DNA from: Lichenifustis flavocetrariae
GTDB lineage: Bacteria > Pseudomonadota > Alphaproteobacteria > Rhizobiales > Beijerinckiaceae
Length of the DNA stretch: 51,439 nt
Reading direction: 5' to 3'
NCBI RefSeq assembly: GCF_026130545.1
Contig: NZ_JAMOIM010000008.1
Location: 217,038-268,476, forward strand
Part shown: piece after piece, positions 9,067-17,567 of the stretch
How positions within the stretch are numbered: position 1 is the first letter of the stretch
Layout of the letters: each line of letters opens with the position of its first letter
Program-made: the position numbers and the translations under genes
Notes under the pieces: generated by a model
What the model was told of the DNA's origin: nothing
Database searches by the model: none
The model's input: only the letters and a program-made list of their open reading frames with translations

Positions 9067-9148
9067 GATTGAACCTGGGAGAATCGAGAATGCGCTTCGG
9101 GTCTGATTTGCACCCACCCTCTGCTTATTGAAAAACAGCAAGGTCGTT

Positions 9149-10180
9149 TCAAAGCTCGGCGGCTTTCCTGCCTGCCAGGACTGCGGGCACGAGAACAAGG
9201 GGACGATCCTCTTGGGGCTCGGGCTTCAACGCGTCGAAGGCCCGCTCCATCATCGTTTCCACATCCTGGCGCAACATGGTCACATCAAAGGGAAGGCAGG
9301 CTGCGAAGGGGTCCCAATCGAAGCAGCAGGCCACGAACTCTTCCAACTCGGCCGCCGGCAACCGCGAGGCGAATTCGATCGCACCTTCAAATGCCGCGAT
9401 CGAGTTGATGAAGAGACCCGATGGGAGCCTTCCGTGTCGGTCATAGTACGAGGCCAGCGCATCACGCGCGTTCCCCGGCGGATAGCCACTCAGCGCTAGA
9501 GACTGAGGCCCAGGCTCGATGTCCTTCGTCCGCAAGGCGTCAACGAAACCGGCAACGCGGGTGTCGGTCGCGTATTCGCCTGCGACACCGCCGAGATAGA
9601 GAAAAGCCTCGAGTGACCCGCCGCGCCGCAAGACTTTCTCCATCATGATGTTCGTCAAATGCCGGGCGCCTGCGCGATTGTCAGACACCACGGAAGGTGC
9701 GCCTGGTCCCGGCAAGTCGATATTGACGCACGGAACCGTCGCCGAAGCGCACAAACGGTCCAGCGGCTCGGGATTGGGGACGCCTGTGATGAAGAGAAAC
9801 TCGACGCGTTGGGCGAGAAGCGTGCGCGTGACAGTCGCCTCGACTGCTTCTTCCCGCTGTGTGCTGACGACGATCGGGCACAACCCTCGCTGTCGAGCCT
9901 CGGACTCGAAAGCCTCGGCTAGATCGGCAAAGAAGCGGTTCCGGTAGTGAGGAAGGATCATGCCGGCGAGGCCAGAGCGGGACAATCTGAGCCCGCGCGC
10001 TGTCAGGTTGACATTGTACCCCAGCGTCTTGGCCGCTTCCGTGATGCGGTGGGCGGTATCCTCTTTGATGCGGTAGCGAGCCCAGGTGCCGTTGAGCACA
10101 AGGCTGACCGTGGACGCCGAGGCTTCGGCTGCTGTCGCTATGTCGTAGATCGTCGCTTTTCGTCTGGCGGCTCGCGCCAT
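9149..10180 (-). CDS. LacI-family transcriptional regulator of the sugar locus
   Basis: A 343-residue LacI/GalR repressor. The N-terminal helix-turn-helix and hinge are clear: ATIYDIATAAEASASTVSLV at residues 9-28 and ITEAAKTLGYNVN near 46-58. A periplasmic-binding-protein-like effector domain follows (GMILPHYRNRFFADL, VPCVNIDLPGPGAP). It is divergent from the sugar-binding protein gene and heads the minus-strand catabolic group. A perfect palindrome in the 195-bp divergent promoter region is the likely operator. The effector is presumably the imported sugar or its phosphate. Confidence 0.95.
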   Translation of the reverse strand: MARAARRKATIYDIATAAEASASTVSLVLNGTWARYRIKEDTAHRITEAAKTLGYNVNLTARGLRLSRSGLAGMILPHYRNRFFADLAEAFESEARQRGLCPIVVSTQREEAVEATVTRTLLAQRVEFLFITGVPNPEPLDRLCASATVPCVNIDLPGPGAPSVVSDNRAGARHLTNIMMEKVLRRGGSLEAFLYLGGVAGEYATDTRVAGFVDALRTKDIEPGPQSLALSGYPPGNARDALASYYDRHGRLPSGLFINSIAAFEGAIEFASRLPAAELEEFVACCFDWDPFAACLPFDVTMLRQDVETMMERAFDALKPEPQEDRPLVLVPAVLAGRKAAEL

Positions 10181-10268
10181 TCCAACCCCCAGTGAGCCTT
10201 GCTCGCTTGTCGCTCGATACGCTGGAATGAGCTAGGCCAAAAACTTCATGCGCCTTACATATAGCGAG

Positions 10269-10295
10269 TTGACGCGTTTGCTAAATAGATTTAGC
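10269..10295 (+). promoter_or_regulatory. promoter -35 element and LacI-type operator
   Basis: TTGACG at 10269-10274 is a good -35 box, and a weak TAGCTG lies 17 bp downstream. Between and over them is GCTAAATAGATTTAGC (10280-10295), a perfect 7-bp inverted repeat around two central bases. An even-length symmetric AT-rich site overlapping the promoter, divergent from a lacI gene, fits an operator that blocks the transporter promoter. Confidence 0.75.
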
Positions 10296-10375
10296 TGTAA
10301 AAAAAGACCAGGAAATGGCGAGTTGGCGACACAGGGTCGTCTTCGATCGCGCCACACGGCGCAAGGGAGGTTTCA

Positions 10376-11365
10376 GTGATCAACGTCTATCGCAGGGCGC
10401 TGTGCGCCAGTGTGTTCGCTCTCGCTCTCACCGGTGTTGCCCAAGCCTCGCCTGACAAGCCGGTCATCGGCGTCGTCGTGAAGATCGGTGGAATTCCGTG
10501 GTTCAATGCCATGGAAGCCGGCATCAAAAAGAAGGGTGCTGAACTCGGCGTGAAGGCTTTCATGGTCGGCCCGACAAGCGCCGATCCGGCACTTCAGGTT
10601 CGTGCCATCGAGGATCTCATCGCCCAGAAGGTCGATGTCATCGGTGTCGTCCCCAATGACGCCGAAGTCCTCGAACCCGTGCTCGAGCGTGCTCGCGCGG
10701 CCGGCATCAAGGTCATCACCCACGAGTCGCCCAAGCAGAAGAATGCCGACTACGACTTCGAGCTCGCATCCGCGCAAGGTTTCGGTGAAGCCTATGGCAA
10801 GCGCCTTGTCGACGCGCTGGGCGGCAAAGGCGAATATGCGGTGTTCGTCGGCTCGCTGACCGTTCCTCTGCACAACGCCTGGGCTGATGCCGCTAACGCG
10901 TATATCAAGGCCAATGCGCCCGGCATGACGCTTGTCGGTGACCGCTACGGCGTTGCCGAGAATGTCGACCAGTCCCGAAGCACGGCGCTCGATCTGATGC
11001 GCGCTCATCCCAACCTGAAGGGCTTCCTCGCCTTCGGGAGCCAGGGCCCAATCGGCGCGGCCCGCGCCGTCGCTGAAAAGCACATGGATGGCAAGATCCT
11101 CGTCATGGGGCCGTTCTCGCCCGGTCAGGGCAAGAAGCTTGTCCATGATGGCGTGCTCACCGGCGGGTTCATGTGGAATCCGGAAGTTGCCGGCGAGGTG
11201 TTCGTGACGCTCGGGACCATGGTGGCCAAGGGCGAAGCCATCAAGGACGGAACGGACATTCCCGGCCTCGGCGTGGTGCATCCCGAGGGGCACAACCTGA
11301 TCGTCAACGAACTCGTGAACCTCAACAAAGACACCGTCGACGATCTCGCAAAGATGGGTCTCTAA
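10376..11365 (+). CDS. sugar ABC transporter periplasmic binding protein
   Basis: A 329-residue periplasmic binding protein of the ribose/autoinducer-2 (RbsB/LsrB) group. The signal peptide spans about residues 1-24 (VFALALTGVAQA before SPDK). The fold signature VVVKIGGIPWFNAMEAGI, VDVIGVVPNDAEVLEPV and an LsrB-like HPEGHNLIVNELVNL near the C-terminus are visible. The start is GTG at 10376 behind a strong GGGAGG. It is first gene of a four-gene import operon, under the palindromic operator; a stable hairpin follows it. The ligand cannot be read from sequence; a ketose or polyol fits the neighbours. Confidence 0.92.
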   Translation: MINVYRRALCASVFALALTGVAQASPDKPVIGVVVKIGGIPWFNAMEAGIKKKGAELGVKAFMVGPTSADPALQVRAIEDLIAQKVDVIGVVPNDAEVLEPVLERARAAGIKVITHESPKQKNADYDFELASAQGFGEAYGKRLVDALGGKGEYAVFVGSLTVPLHNAWADAANAYIKANAPGMTLVGDRYGVAENVDQSRSTALDLMRAHPNLKGFLAFGSQGPIGAARAVAEKHMDGKILVMGPFSPGQGKKLVHDGVLTGGFMWNPEVAGEVFVTLGTMVAKGEAIKDGTDIPGLGVVHPEGHNLIVNELVNLNKDTVDDLAKMGL

Positions 11366-11397
11366 ACCCGCTTCTTCTACTTGGAAGCAAAGCGTAG

Positions 11398-11421
11398 GCG
11401 CCCGGCCGTTCGGCTGGGCGC
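11398..11421 (+). other. intercistronic RNA hairpin after the binding-protein gene
   Basis: Arms GCGCCCGGCC (11398-11407) and GGCTGGGCGC (11412-11421) pair over all ten positions with one G-U, around a GTTC loop. There is no following T-run, so it is more likely a 3' stabiliser or partial attenuator that raises binding-protein mRNA over the rest of the operon than a full terminator. Confidence 0.65.
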
Positions 11422-11448
11422 TCCTCTCCTCGCGTTCCGGCGGACAGC

Positions 11449-12981
11449 ATGATCGCGCTTGCTCAGCCTTCAACCGGTCAGGAGTCTCCTGCCGGAACAG
11501 CGCTCCTGCATCTTGAGCACATCACCAAGCAGTTCGGCGGAGTGAAAGCCCTCGATGACGTTCGCTTCGAAATTCGTCGGGGTGAAGTGCTGTGCCTGGC
11601 TGGAGAGAATGGCTGCGGCAAGAGCACCCTCATCAAGATCATCAGCGGCGTGCATCAGCCCGAGAAGGGCGCGACCATGCTCTTCGAAGGGCGCTCGATC
11701 GAAGGCTTGAACCCGTCCACAGCGCGCCAGCTCGGCATTCAGGTAATCTGGCAGGACCTCGCGCTTTTTCCCGAGATGTCCGTCGCCGAGAACATCTCCT
11801 TCGAAAGCAATCTCGGGACTCGGCCGCGCCTCGTCAACTACGCTGCCATGAAGGTGCAAGCCGAACGCATTCTCGAACGGCTGGGCGTTCGGCTCGATCT
11901 TGACGCACTGCTCCGCACGCTGCCCATCGCCCAGCGGCAAGTCGTAGCGATCGCGCGCGCGCTCATCGGGGAGGCGACGCTCGTCTTCATGGATGAGCCG
12001 ACCGCATCCCTCAGCCAGGCCGAGACCGACGCTCTGCTGGTCATCGTGCGTCGCCTGTCGGCCGAAGGCATCGCCGTGGTGTTCGTCAGCCACAGGCTGG
12101 CCGAGGTGCTCGACGTCTGCAGCCGCGTGACGGTGATCCGGGACGGCCGCTACGTCGGCACCTTCCCGACTCAAGGGATGACCCAGACCCGGCTCACAGA
12201 GCTCATGACCGGCAAGACATTCGACTACGCGGTGCAGCAGCGCGATCTGGCGGGCGCACCGGTTATTTTGTCGGTGAAGAACCTGTCTCGCGCACCAAAC
12301 TACGCCGACATCTCCTTCACCATTCGCCGCGGCGAGATCGTCGGTCTGACCGGTCGCCTCGGCTCCGGACGCACGGAACTTGCGCTGAGCCTCTTCGGCA
12401 TGTCGCGTCCAACAGGCGGTGAGATCACGCTCGAAGGTCGGTCTGCCCACTTCAAGAGCAACCGGGAAGCGATCCGGGCCGGCGTCGCCTATGTGTCGGA
12501 AGATCGATTGCAGCTCGGCCTCGTTCAGCCTCAGTCGATCGCCGACAATACGGTCATGGCCGTGCTGGACGATCTGATCGGACCTGACCGGCTGATCTCG
12601 ATGACCCGTCGCAATACGTTGGTCGACGATTGGATCCGTGACCTTGCGGTGAAGATCGGTCATCCGGAAAACGCGGTTTCCACGCTGTCGGGCGGCAATC
12701 AGCAGCGCGTCGTGCTGGCCAAATGGCTGGCGACAAATCCAAAGCTTCTCATCCTCGACTCGCCCACCGTGGGTGTCGATGTGGGCGCGCGCGCCGGCAT
12801 CTTCGCGATCGTGCACCGGCTGGCCGAGGCGGGCATGGCCATCCTCCTCATCTCGGACGAGATCCCGGAGGTGTATTTCAACGCCGACCGCATCCTTCAC
12901 ATGCGTGACGGCCGTATTGTCGGCAGCTACGTCCCAGGCGAAACCGAAATCGACGCGATCGAGGAGGCCGTCCATGCATAG
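11449..12981 (+). CDS. sugar ABC transporter ATPase (RbsA-type, two ATPase domains)
   Basis: A 510-residue duplicated ATPase that powers sugar import. Domain 1 has Walker A AGENGCGKSTL, signature-region LPIAQRQVVAIARAL and Walker B LVFMDEPTASL. Domain 2 has the degenerate Walker A GRLGSGRTEL usual for the RbsA family, a clean signature LSGGNQQRVVLAKWL and LLILDSPTVGVDVG, where Ser replaces the usual catalytic Glu, so only domain 1 should hydrolyse ATP normally. It overlaps the next permease gene (start 12974), giving translational coupling. Confidence 0.95.
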   Translation: MIALAQPSTGQESPAGTALLHLEHITKQFGGVKALDDVRFEIRRGEVLCLAGENGCGKSTLIKIISGVHQPEKGATMLFEGRSIEGLNPSTARQLGIQVIWQDLALFPEMSVAENISFESNLGTRPRLVNYAAMKVQAERILERLGVRLDLDALLRTLPIAQRQVVAIARALIGEATLVFMDEPTASLSQAETDALLVIVRRLSAEGIAVVFVSHRLAEVLDVCSRVTVIRDGRYVGTFPTQGMTQTRLTELMTGKTFDYAVQQRDLAGAPVILSVKNLSRAPNYADISFTIRRGEIVGLTGRLGSGRTELALSLFGMSRPTGGEITLEGRSAHFKSNREAIRAGVAYVSEDRLQLGLVQPQSIADNTVMAVLDDLIGPDRLISMTRRNTLVDDWIRDLAVKIGHPENAVSTLSGGNQQRVVLAKWLATNPKLLILDSPTVGVDVGARAGIFAIVHRLAEAGMAILLISDEIPEVYFNADRILHMRDGRIVGSYVPGETEIDAIEEAVHA

Positions 12982-13975
12982 ACTTGGCATCGGAAACACC
13001 GAACGCTGGCTCATCCTGGTCATCCTCGCCATGAGCGCGGCGCTGGGCGTCCTGACCTCAACGTTCCTGACCCTGCCGAACCTCTTCGACCTGCTGAACG
13101 CCAGCGCCGTCGACATTATTTTCGGCGTCGGTCTTCTGGTCGTTCTGATTGCCGGCGGCATCGACATCTCATTCACCGTCGCGGCCTCCGTGGTGCAGTA
13201 TTTGACCGCCCTCACGCTCGGTTTGTTCGGCGGCGGCGATTGGGCTCTTGGATTGATCCTCGCCGGCATTTTTGGCACCCTGCTCGGTTGCCTGAATGCC
13301 TTCTTCATCTACCAGTTCCGCATCGTCTCCATCGTCGTCACGATCGCGACCTACAATCTCTTCTTCGGACTGCTGATGTTCTTCTCCGGCGGCGTGTCGA
13401 TCTATGATCTTCCCGACTGGTTGACCACACGGGTGGTGATCTTCGGCACCGAAACCGCCGCTGGACATGCCGAACTGACGGTGATCGTGCTGGTGATGGC
13501 GGTCTGTGTCGTGGCGACCTGGCTGCTCCTTCGGCGCACCAGCACCGGCCGTCAGCTCTATGCCATGGGCGACAATCCCGAGGGCGCCCGCCGTGTCGGC
13601 ATCAATATCGGCGCTATGCACTACTTGGCCTTTGGTTGGCTTGGCTTGATGGCGGGCATCGCAGGGCTGATGCAAGCGCATTATGCGCAAGAGATCGTGC
13701 CCAACGCGCTCTATGGCCGCGAACTCAATGTTCTTGCCGCTGTCGTGCTGGGCGGGGCAAGGCTGGGGGGCGGGCGCGGCACGATCCTCGGCGTGTTCCT
13801 CGGGATCATTCTCGTCGCCATGACCCAGAACGGCCTGAACCTCCTGGGCGTCTCGCCTTATGCCTTCAAGATGATCATCGGCGCCATCATTCTGGTCGCC
13901 ATCACGCTGTCGAGCGAGGGCGTGGGCCGCCTTATGGGATCCTGGCGTCGGCCAGCCGAACGGAGGACCGCATGA
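12974..13975 (+). CDS. sugar ABC transporter permease 1
   Basis: A 333-residue inner-membrane permease of the RbsC/BPD_transp_2 family with about nine hydrophobic segments. The family signature GGIDISFTVAASVVQY lies in the first third, and VLGGARLGGGRGTILGVFLG is near the C-terminus. I chose the ATG at 12974, which overlaps the ATPase stop; the frame stays open far upstream inside the ATPase gene but without family similarity there. Its stop overlaps the start of permease 2 (ATGA). Confidence 0.93.
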   Translation: MHRLGIGNTERWLILVILAMSAALGVLTSTFLTLPNLFDLLNASAVDIIFGVGLLVVLIAGGIDISFTVAASVVQYLTALTLGLFGGGDWALGLILAGIFGTLLGCLNAFFIYQFRIVSIVVTIATYNLFFGLLMFFSGGVSIYDLPDWLTTRVVIFGTETAAGHAELTVIVLVMAVCVVATWLLLRRTSTGRQLYAMGDNPEGARRVGINIGAMHYLAFGWLGLMAGIAGLMQAHYAQEIVPNALYGRELNVLAAVVLGGARLGGGRGTILGVFLGIILVAMTQNGLNLLGVSPYAFKMIIGAIILVAITLSSEGVGRLMGSWRRPAERRTA

Positions 13976-14991
13976 TGTCGACCCGGCTCGTGCGCCGCAC
14001 CGATCGCGGCGGCCTCTTATCCCTCGTCGACAAGGACGTGCTCGGTCTCCTGGCGCTGCTTCTCGTGGTGATCGTCGTCTTCGGGGCGACGGCACCCGGC
14101 TTTCTCAGCGCCACCACCTTCACCTCCGTGGCTTTCCAGCTTCCCGAGCTTGGCCTGCTCAGCCTGGCGATGCTGATGCCGATCATTTCTGGAGGCTTCA
14201 ACCTCGCCATTACGTTCACGGCGAACCTGTCTGGCCTCGCCATGGCCTATGTGCTTCAGAGTCACGGCGGCGTCGATGCCGGCGTCGGCTTCTTTGTCCT
14301 CGGCGTGCTGGCCGCTCTCGCGACAGGTGCTTTGGTCGGATGGCTGATGGGAACCATCATTGCCTACACGGGCGCGCATCCGATCCTGGTGTCGCTGTCG
14401 ACCATGATCTTCGTCCGCGGCCTCGGCGAGTTTCTGACCCGCGGCGGCGATATTTCCGGCGTGCCGGGCTACGTTCAAGCGATCGGTCAAGGCACCGTGT
14501 TTGGCATCCCTCTGCCTCTTCTGGTCTTTGCGGCTGCGGTCCTGCTCTGGACAATCGTCCTCTCGCGGACCCGGCTGGGGTTCGCAACCCGAATGATCGG
14601 GTCCAACATCGAGGCGACGCGGTACTCGGGCGTTCCGACACGCCGGTCGCTCACCCTGATCTACACACTTTCAGGTGTCATGTGCGCCATCGCAGGGATC
14701 GTCATGCTGGCGCGCTTCAACTCCGTGCGGGTCGGCCATGGGGAGTCTTACCTGCTCATCACCGTCTTGGCCTGCTTTTTGGGCCGCGTTGATCCGTTTG
14801 GCGGGTTCGGGCGCGTCCTGCCTGTCGCCATAGCACTAGTCATTCTTCAGGTGATCGCGTCGGGTCTCAATCTTCTCGGCGCCAACCAGCATCTCTCGAC
14901 TGCGCTTTGGGGCGGCTTTCTCCTTCTCATCATGGTCACCCGGTCGATCTGGGCGAGCCAGGTCCTGCAAATGACCTTCGGCAAGCGGTAG
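13972..14991 (+). CDS. sugar ABC transporter permease 2
   Basis: A 339-residue RbsC-family permease, partner of the preceding gene; the two probably form a heterodimeric channel. Membrane segments begin near residue 24 (LGLLALLLVVIVV); the family loop MLMPIISGGFNLAITF follows, and a late LACFLGRVDPFGGFG matches the conserved glycine-rich cytoplasmic loop. The ATG at 13972 overlaps the stop of permease 1. The epimerase remnant follows about 110 bp downstream. Confidence 0.93.
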   Translation: MMSTRLVRRTDRGGLLSLVDKDVLGLLALLLVVIVVFGATAPGFLSATTFTSVAFQLPELGLLSLAMLMPIISGGFNLAITFTANLSGLAMAYVLQSHGGVDAGVGFFVLGVLAALATGALVGWLMGTIIAYTGAHPILVSLSTMIFVRGLGEFLTRGGDISGVPGYVQAIGQGTVFGIPLPLLVFAAAVLLWTIVLSRTRLGFATRMIGSNIEATRYSGVPTRRSLTLIYTLSGVMCAIAGIVMLARFNSVRVGHGESYLLITVLACFLGRVDPFGGFGRVLPVAIALVILQVIASGLNLLGANQHLSTALWGGFLLLIMVTRSIWASQVLQMTFGKR

Positions 14992-15098
14992 AACGCTCGC
15001 CGTCCTCGCCAACCCGAAGGGCTCTAACGACTCCTCAGAGTGGTTTCGGCCCCGTGCTCTCAGCGCGAACCGAGAGCAAGTGAAACCAGGAGAAAGAG

Positions 15099-15469
15099 AT
15101 GAACAAGCTGGGCGTCCACACACTAGTGGGAGAAGGCTTGGCGCCCCGAGGAATGCGCGCGCGATCGTCATTACGGCGAAGGTCGGTTTCGACCTGATTG
15201 AGATCCCCGCGCTCGACCCGAGTTCCATCGACCGGGGCCTATACCGCCAATGAGCCGCAGAAACCGGATCGGCGCATCCTCTTCCATGGGCTTTGCGGAT
15301 GATGCAGACATCTCGGCCAACGACCGCGACAAGGAAAAACGCGGTGAAGCCAAGCTGCTGGAGGCCGTGGGCGTCATCCGCGACATCGGCGCGACGCATA
15401 CGTGCGGCCTCCGTGAATTAGCGTTCAGAAATACGCCGTGCCCACAACGTTAAAGCGTCAGCAAGTTTG
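15099..15469 (+). pseudogene. D-tagatose/D-psicose 3-epimerase-like gene, frameshifted and truncated
   Basis: A ketose 3-epimerase (xylose-isomerase-like TIM barrel) start is recognisable in pieces: MNKLGVHTLV after a good AGGAG, then RAIVITAKVGFDLIEIPALD in another frame, then SMGFADDADISANDRD and EAVGVIRDIGATHTCG in a third, and finally QKYAVPTTLK. These match, in order, the first third of such enzymes (GYDLIEIP, DADISS, ARDIGAxxLCG). The rest of the barrel, with its metal and catalytic residues, is absent. It is transcribed after the sugar permeases, so it was probably the entry enzyme for the imported ketose. Confidence 0.82.
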
Positions 15470-15509
15470 ACCGTTCTGCATCTCGAACACCGTTCGTGCC
15501 GTCGAGGCC

Positions 15510-16430
15510 TCAGGTCGGCATCGCGGCCGAAAGTTTCTCGGCCAGGAAGTCGACGAAAACCCGGATGCGCGCTGGCAGGTTGAGGCCGCCGACAAACACG
15601 GCGTGGATCTCTTCGACGTCGCCCGGATTGAACTCTTCGAGCAGGGAAACCAGCCGGCCGGCCGCGAGGTCGTCGGCCACGCTGAAAGCACCGACGCGGG
15701 TGATACCGACGCCCGCCAGCGCGAGCTGGCCGAGCGTTTCGCCGTTGTTGGCTTCGATGCTGCCGCGAACACCGAGCACGAGGCCCCGCCCCTCGAACTG
15801 GAAAGGCCAGATCGGCTCGCTGCGCCGAAAGTTGAAGTTCAGGCAATTGTGCTGCTCGAGGTCGCGCGGAACCATCGGCGTCCCATGCCGTGCCAGGTAG
15901 CCCGGCGCCGCCACGATCATACGGCGGCTGGTGCCGAGCTTACGGGCGACAAGCCCGCTATCGGCCAACTGCCCGAACCGGATACCGACATCGGCCTGCC
16001 CGCCCGCGATGTCGACCACCTCGTCGGTCAGGTTGAAATCGATGAGGATATGCGGGTAGCGGCGCGCGAAGTCGCCGAGCAGCGGCACGACGCAGAGCCT
16101 CCCGTGCGACAGGGACGCGCTGACGCGAAGGCGGCCGCGCGGCGCGCCTTGATCGGCGATCGTCTGCTCCGTATCGTCGAGGTCGTTCAGGATGCGTCGG
16201 GCCGCGGCCAGATAGGCCTGCCCCTCCGCGGTCAGGGTCAGGAGGCGCGTCGTGCGGATGAGGAGCCGGACGCCGAGGCGCGCCTCGATCCGGTCAACCG
16301 TCCGGCTCACCGCCGATGGTGTCAGATCGAGGGCGCGGGCAGCCCCTGAGAAACTGCCGGCCTCGATGACCGCGCGGAAAACCTCCAGGGCGCGTGCCCG
16401 GTCGCTGTCCACTTGCGCTTTTGCCTGCAA
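15510..16430 (-). CDS. LysR-family transcriptional regulator
   Basis: A 306-residue LysR protein. The helix-turn-helix spans about residues 15-75 (FRAVIEAGSFSGAARALDLT, SAVSRTVDRIEARLGVRL), followed by the effector domain with LRVSASLSHGRLCVVPLLGD, of the CrgA/PA0477-type subgroup. It is divergent from the aldo/keto reductase with under 90 bp between starts, so it probably controls that gene and the MFS pump behind it. The ligand is unknown. Confidence 0.93.
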   Translation of the reverse strand: MQAKAQVDSDRARALEVFRAVIEAGSFSGAARALDLTPSAVSRTVDRIEARLGVRLLIRTTRLLTLTAEGQAYLAAARRILNDLDDTEQTIADQGAPRGRLRVSASLSHGRLCVVPLLGDFARRYPHILIDFNLTDEVVDIAGGQADVGIRFGQLADSGLVARKLGTSRRMIVAAPGYLARHGTPMVPRDLEQHNCLNFNFRRSEPIWPFQFEGRGLVLGVRGSIEANNGETLGQLALAGVGITRVGAFSVADDLAAGRLVSLLEEFNPGDVEEIHAVFVGGLNLPARIRVFVDFLAEKLSAAMPT

Positions 16431-16517
16431 CGCAAAGATCCTTCGCCCAGCGCCACCTTAGCTGACGTGTCGGCGCTGTCTATGTTCGCTTGGTCAAGAT
16501 CAGGTCAGGAGGGTGCA

Positions 16518-17552
16518 TTGGACTACCGTCGATTGGGATCATCCGGGCTGCGGGTGTCGGCGCTGAGCTTCGGTGCCGGCACCTTTGGTGGAGCGGGACC
16601 CTTGTTCAGCGCATGGGGCCGCAGCGATGCCGTCGAGGCGCGACGTCTCATCGACATCTGCCTCGAGGCCGGCGTCAACCTGTTCGATACGGCCGACGTT
16701 TATTCCGCCGGCGCCTCCGAGCGAATTCTGGGCGAGGCGCTTCGCGGCCGTCGCGACACCGTACTGATCTCCACAAAGACCGGCTTGCCGACCGGCGATG
16801 GTCCGGCCGACTGGGGTGTGTCCCGTGTGCGGCTGATCGGCTCCGTCGAAGCCGCGCTGCGCCGTCTCGGCACGGACACGATCGACCTGTTGCAGTTACA
16901 CGCCTTCGATGCATCCACGCCGGTCGAGGAGCTCATGAAGACGCTCGACGGGCTCGTGGCGTCCGGCAAGGTCCGCCATGTCGGCGTCTCGAATTACCCC
17001 GGCTGGCAGCTCATGAAGGCGCTCGGCGTGGCCGACCGGCATGGCTGGCCGCGTTTCGTCGCCCATCAGGTTTATTACTCGCTGATCGGCCGCGCCTACG
17101 AGGACGACCTCATGCCGCTCGGCGTCGACCAGGGTGTAGGAGCCTTGGTCTGGAGCCCGCTCGGCTGGGGGCGCCTCACCGGAAGGATCCGCCGGGGCGC
17201 TCCCATCCCGTCCGGAAGCCGGCTCCATGAGACCGCCGCCTTCGCGCCGCCCGTCGATGACGAACACTTGTTCGGCGTGGTGGACGCGCTTGAGCACGTC
17301 GCCGAGGAGGTCGGCCGAACCGTGCCGCAGGTCGCGCTCAACTGGCTTCTTGGGCGCCCGACCGTGTCATCCGTGATCGTCGGCGCCCGAAACGAGGCGC
17401 AGCTCCGCGACAACCTCGGCGCCGTCGGCTGGTCCCTGACGCCGACGCAGGCTGCTGCGCTCGATCGGGCCAGCGCCGTGCTGCCGCCTTACCCGCACAC
17501 GCCCTACCGGCAGCAGGAAGGCTTCGCGCGGCTCAATCCGCCGCTCGTCTGA
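16518..17552 (+). CDS. aldo/keto reductase
   Basis: A 344-residue NADPH-dependent aldo/keto reductase (TIM barrel). The start is probably the TTG at 16518, directly behind CAGGAGGG, giving the canonical MDYRRLGSSGLRVSAL; the ATG at 16413 would run into the LysR start. The catalytic tetrad region is present: Asp/Tyr in FDTADVYSAG, Lys in LISTKTGL, His in LLQLHAFD; the cofactor end is SSVIVGARNEAQL. It lies 15 bp before an MFS transporter, forming a reductase-plus-efflux pair, and is divergent from LysR. Substrate is not deducible. Confidence 0.92.
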   Translation: MDYRRLGSSGLRVSALSFGAGTFGGAGPLFSAWGRSDAVEARRLIDICLEAGVNLFDTADVYSAGASERILGEALRGRRDTVLISTKTGLPTGDGPADWGVSRVRLIGSVEAALRRLGTDTIDLLQLHAFDASTPVEELMKTLDGLVASGKVRHVGVSNYPGWQLMKALGVADRHGWPRFVAHQVYYSLIGRAYEDDLMPLGVDQGVGALVWSPLGWGRLTGRIRRGAPIPSGSRLHETAAFAPPVDDEHLFGVVDALEHVAEEVGRTVPQVALNWLLGRPTVSSVIVGARNEAQLRDNLGAVGWSLTPTQAAALDRASAVLPPYPHTPYRQQEGFARLNPPLV

Positions 17553-17567
17553 CACTGGAAGCGAACG

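Noticed and set aside
11470-13308. A 612-codon minus-strand open frame across the sugar ATPase and permease
   Set aside because: The plus-strand genes have clear Walker and permease motifs; the antisense frame has none and crosses two real genes.
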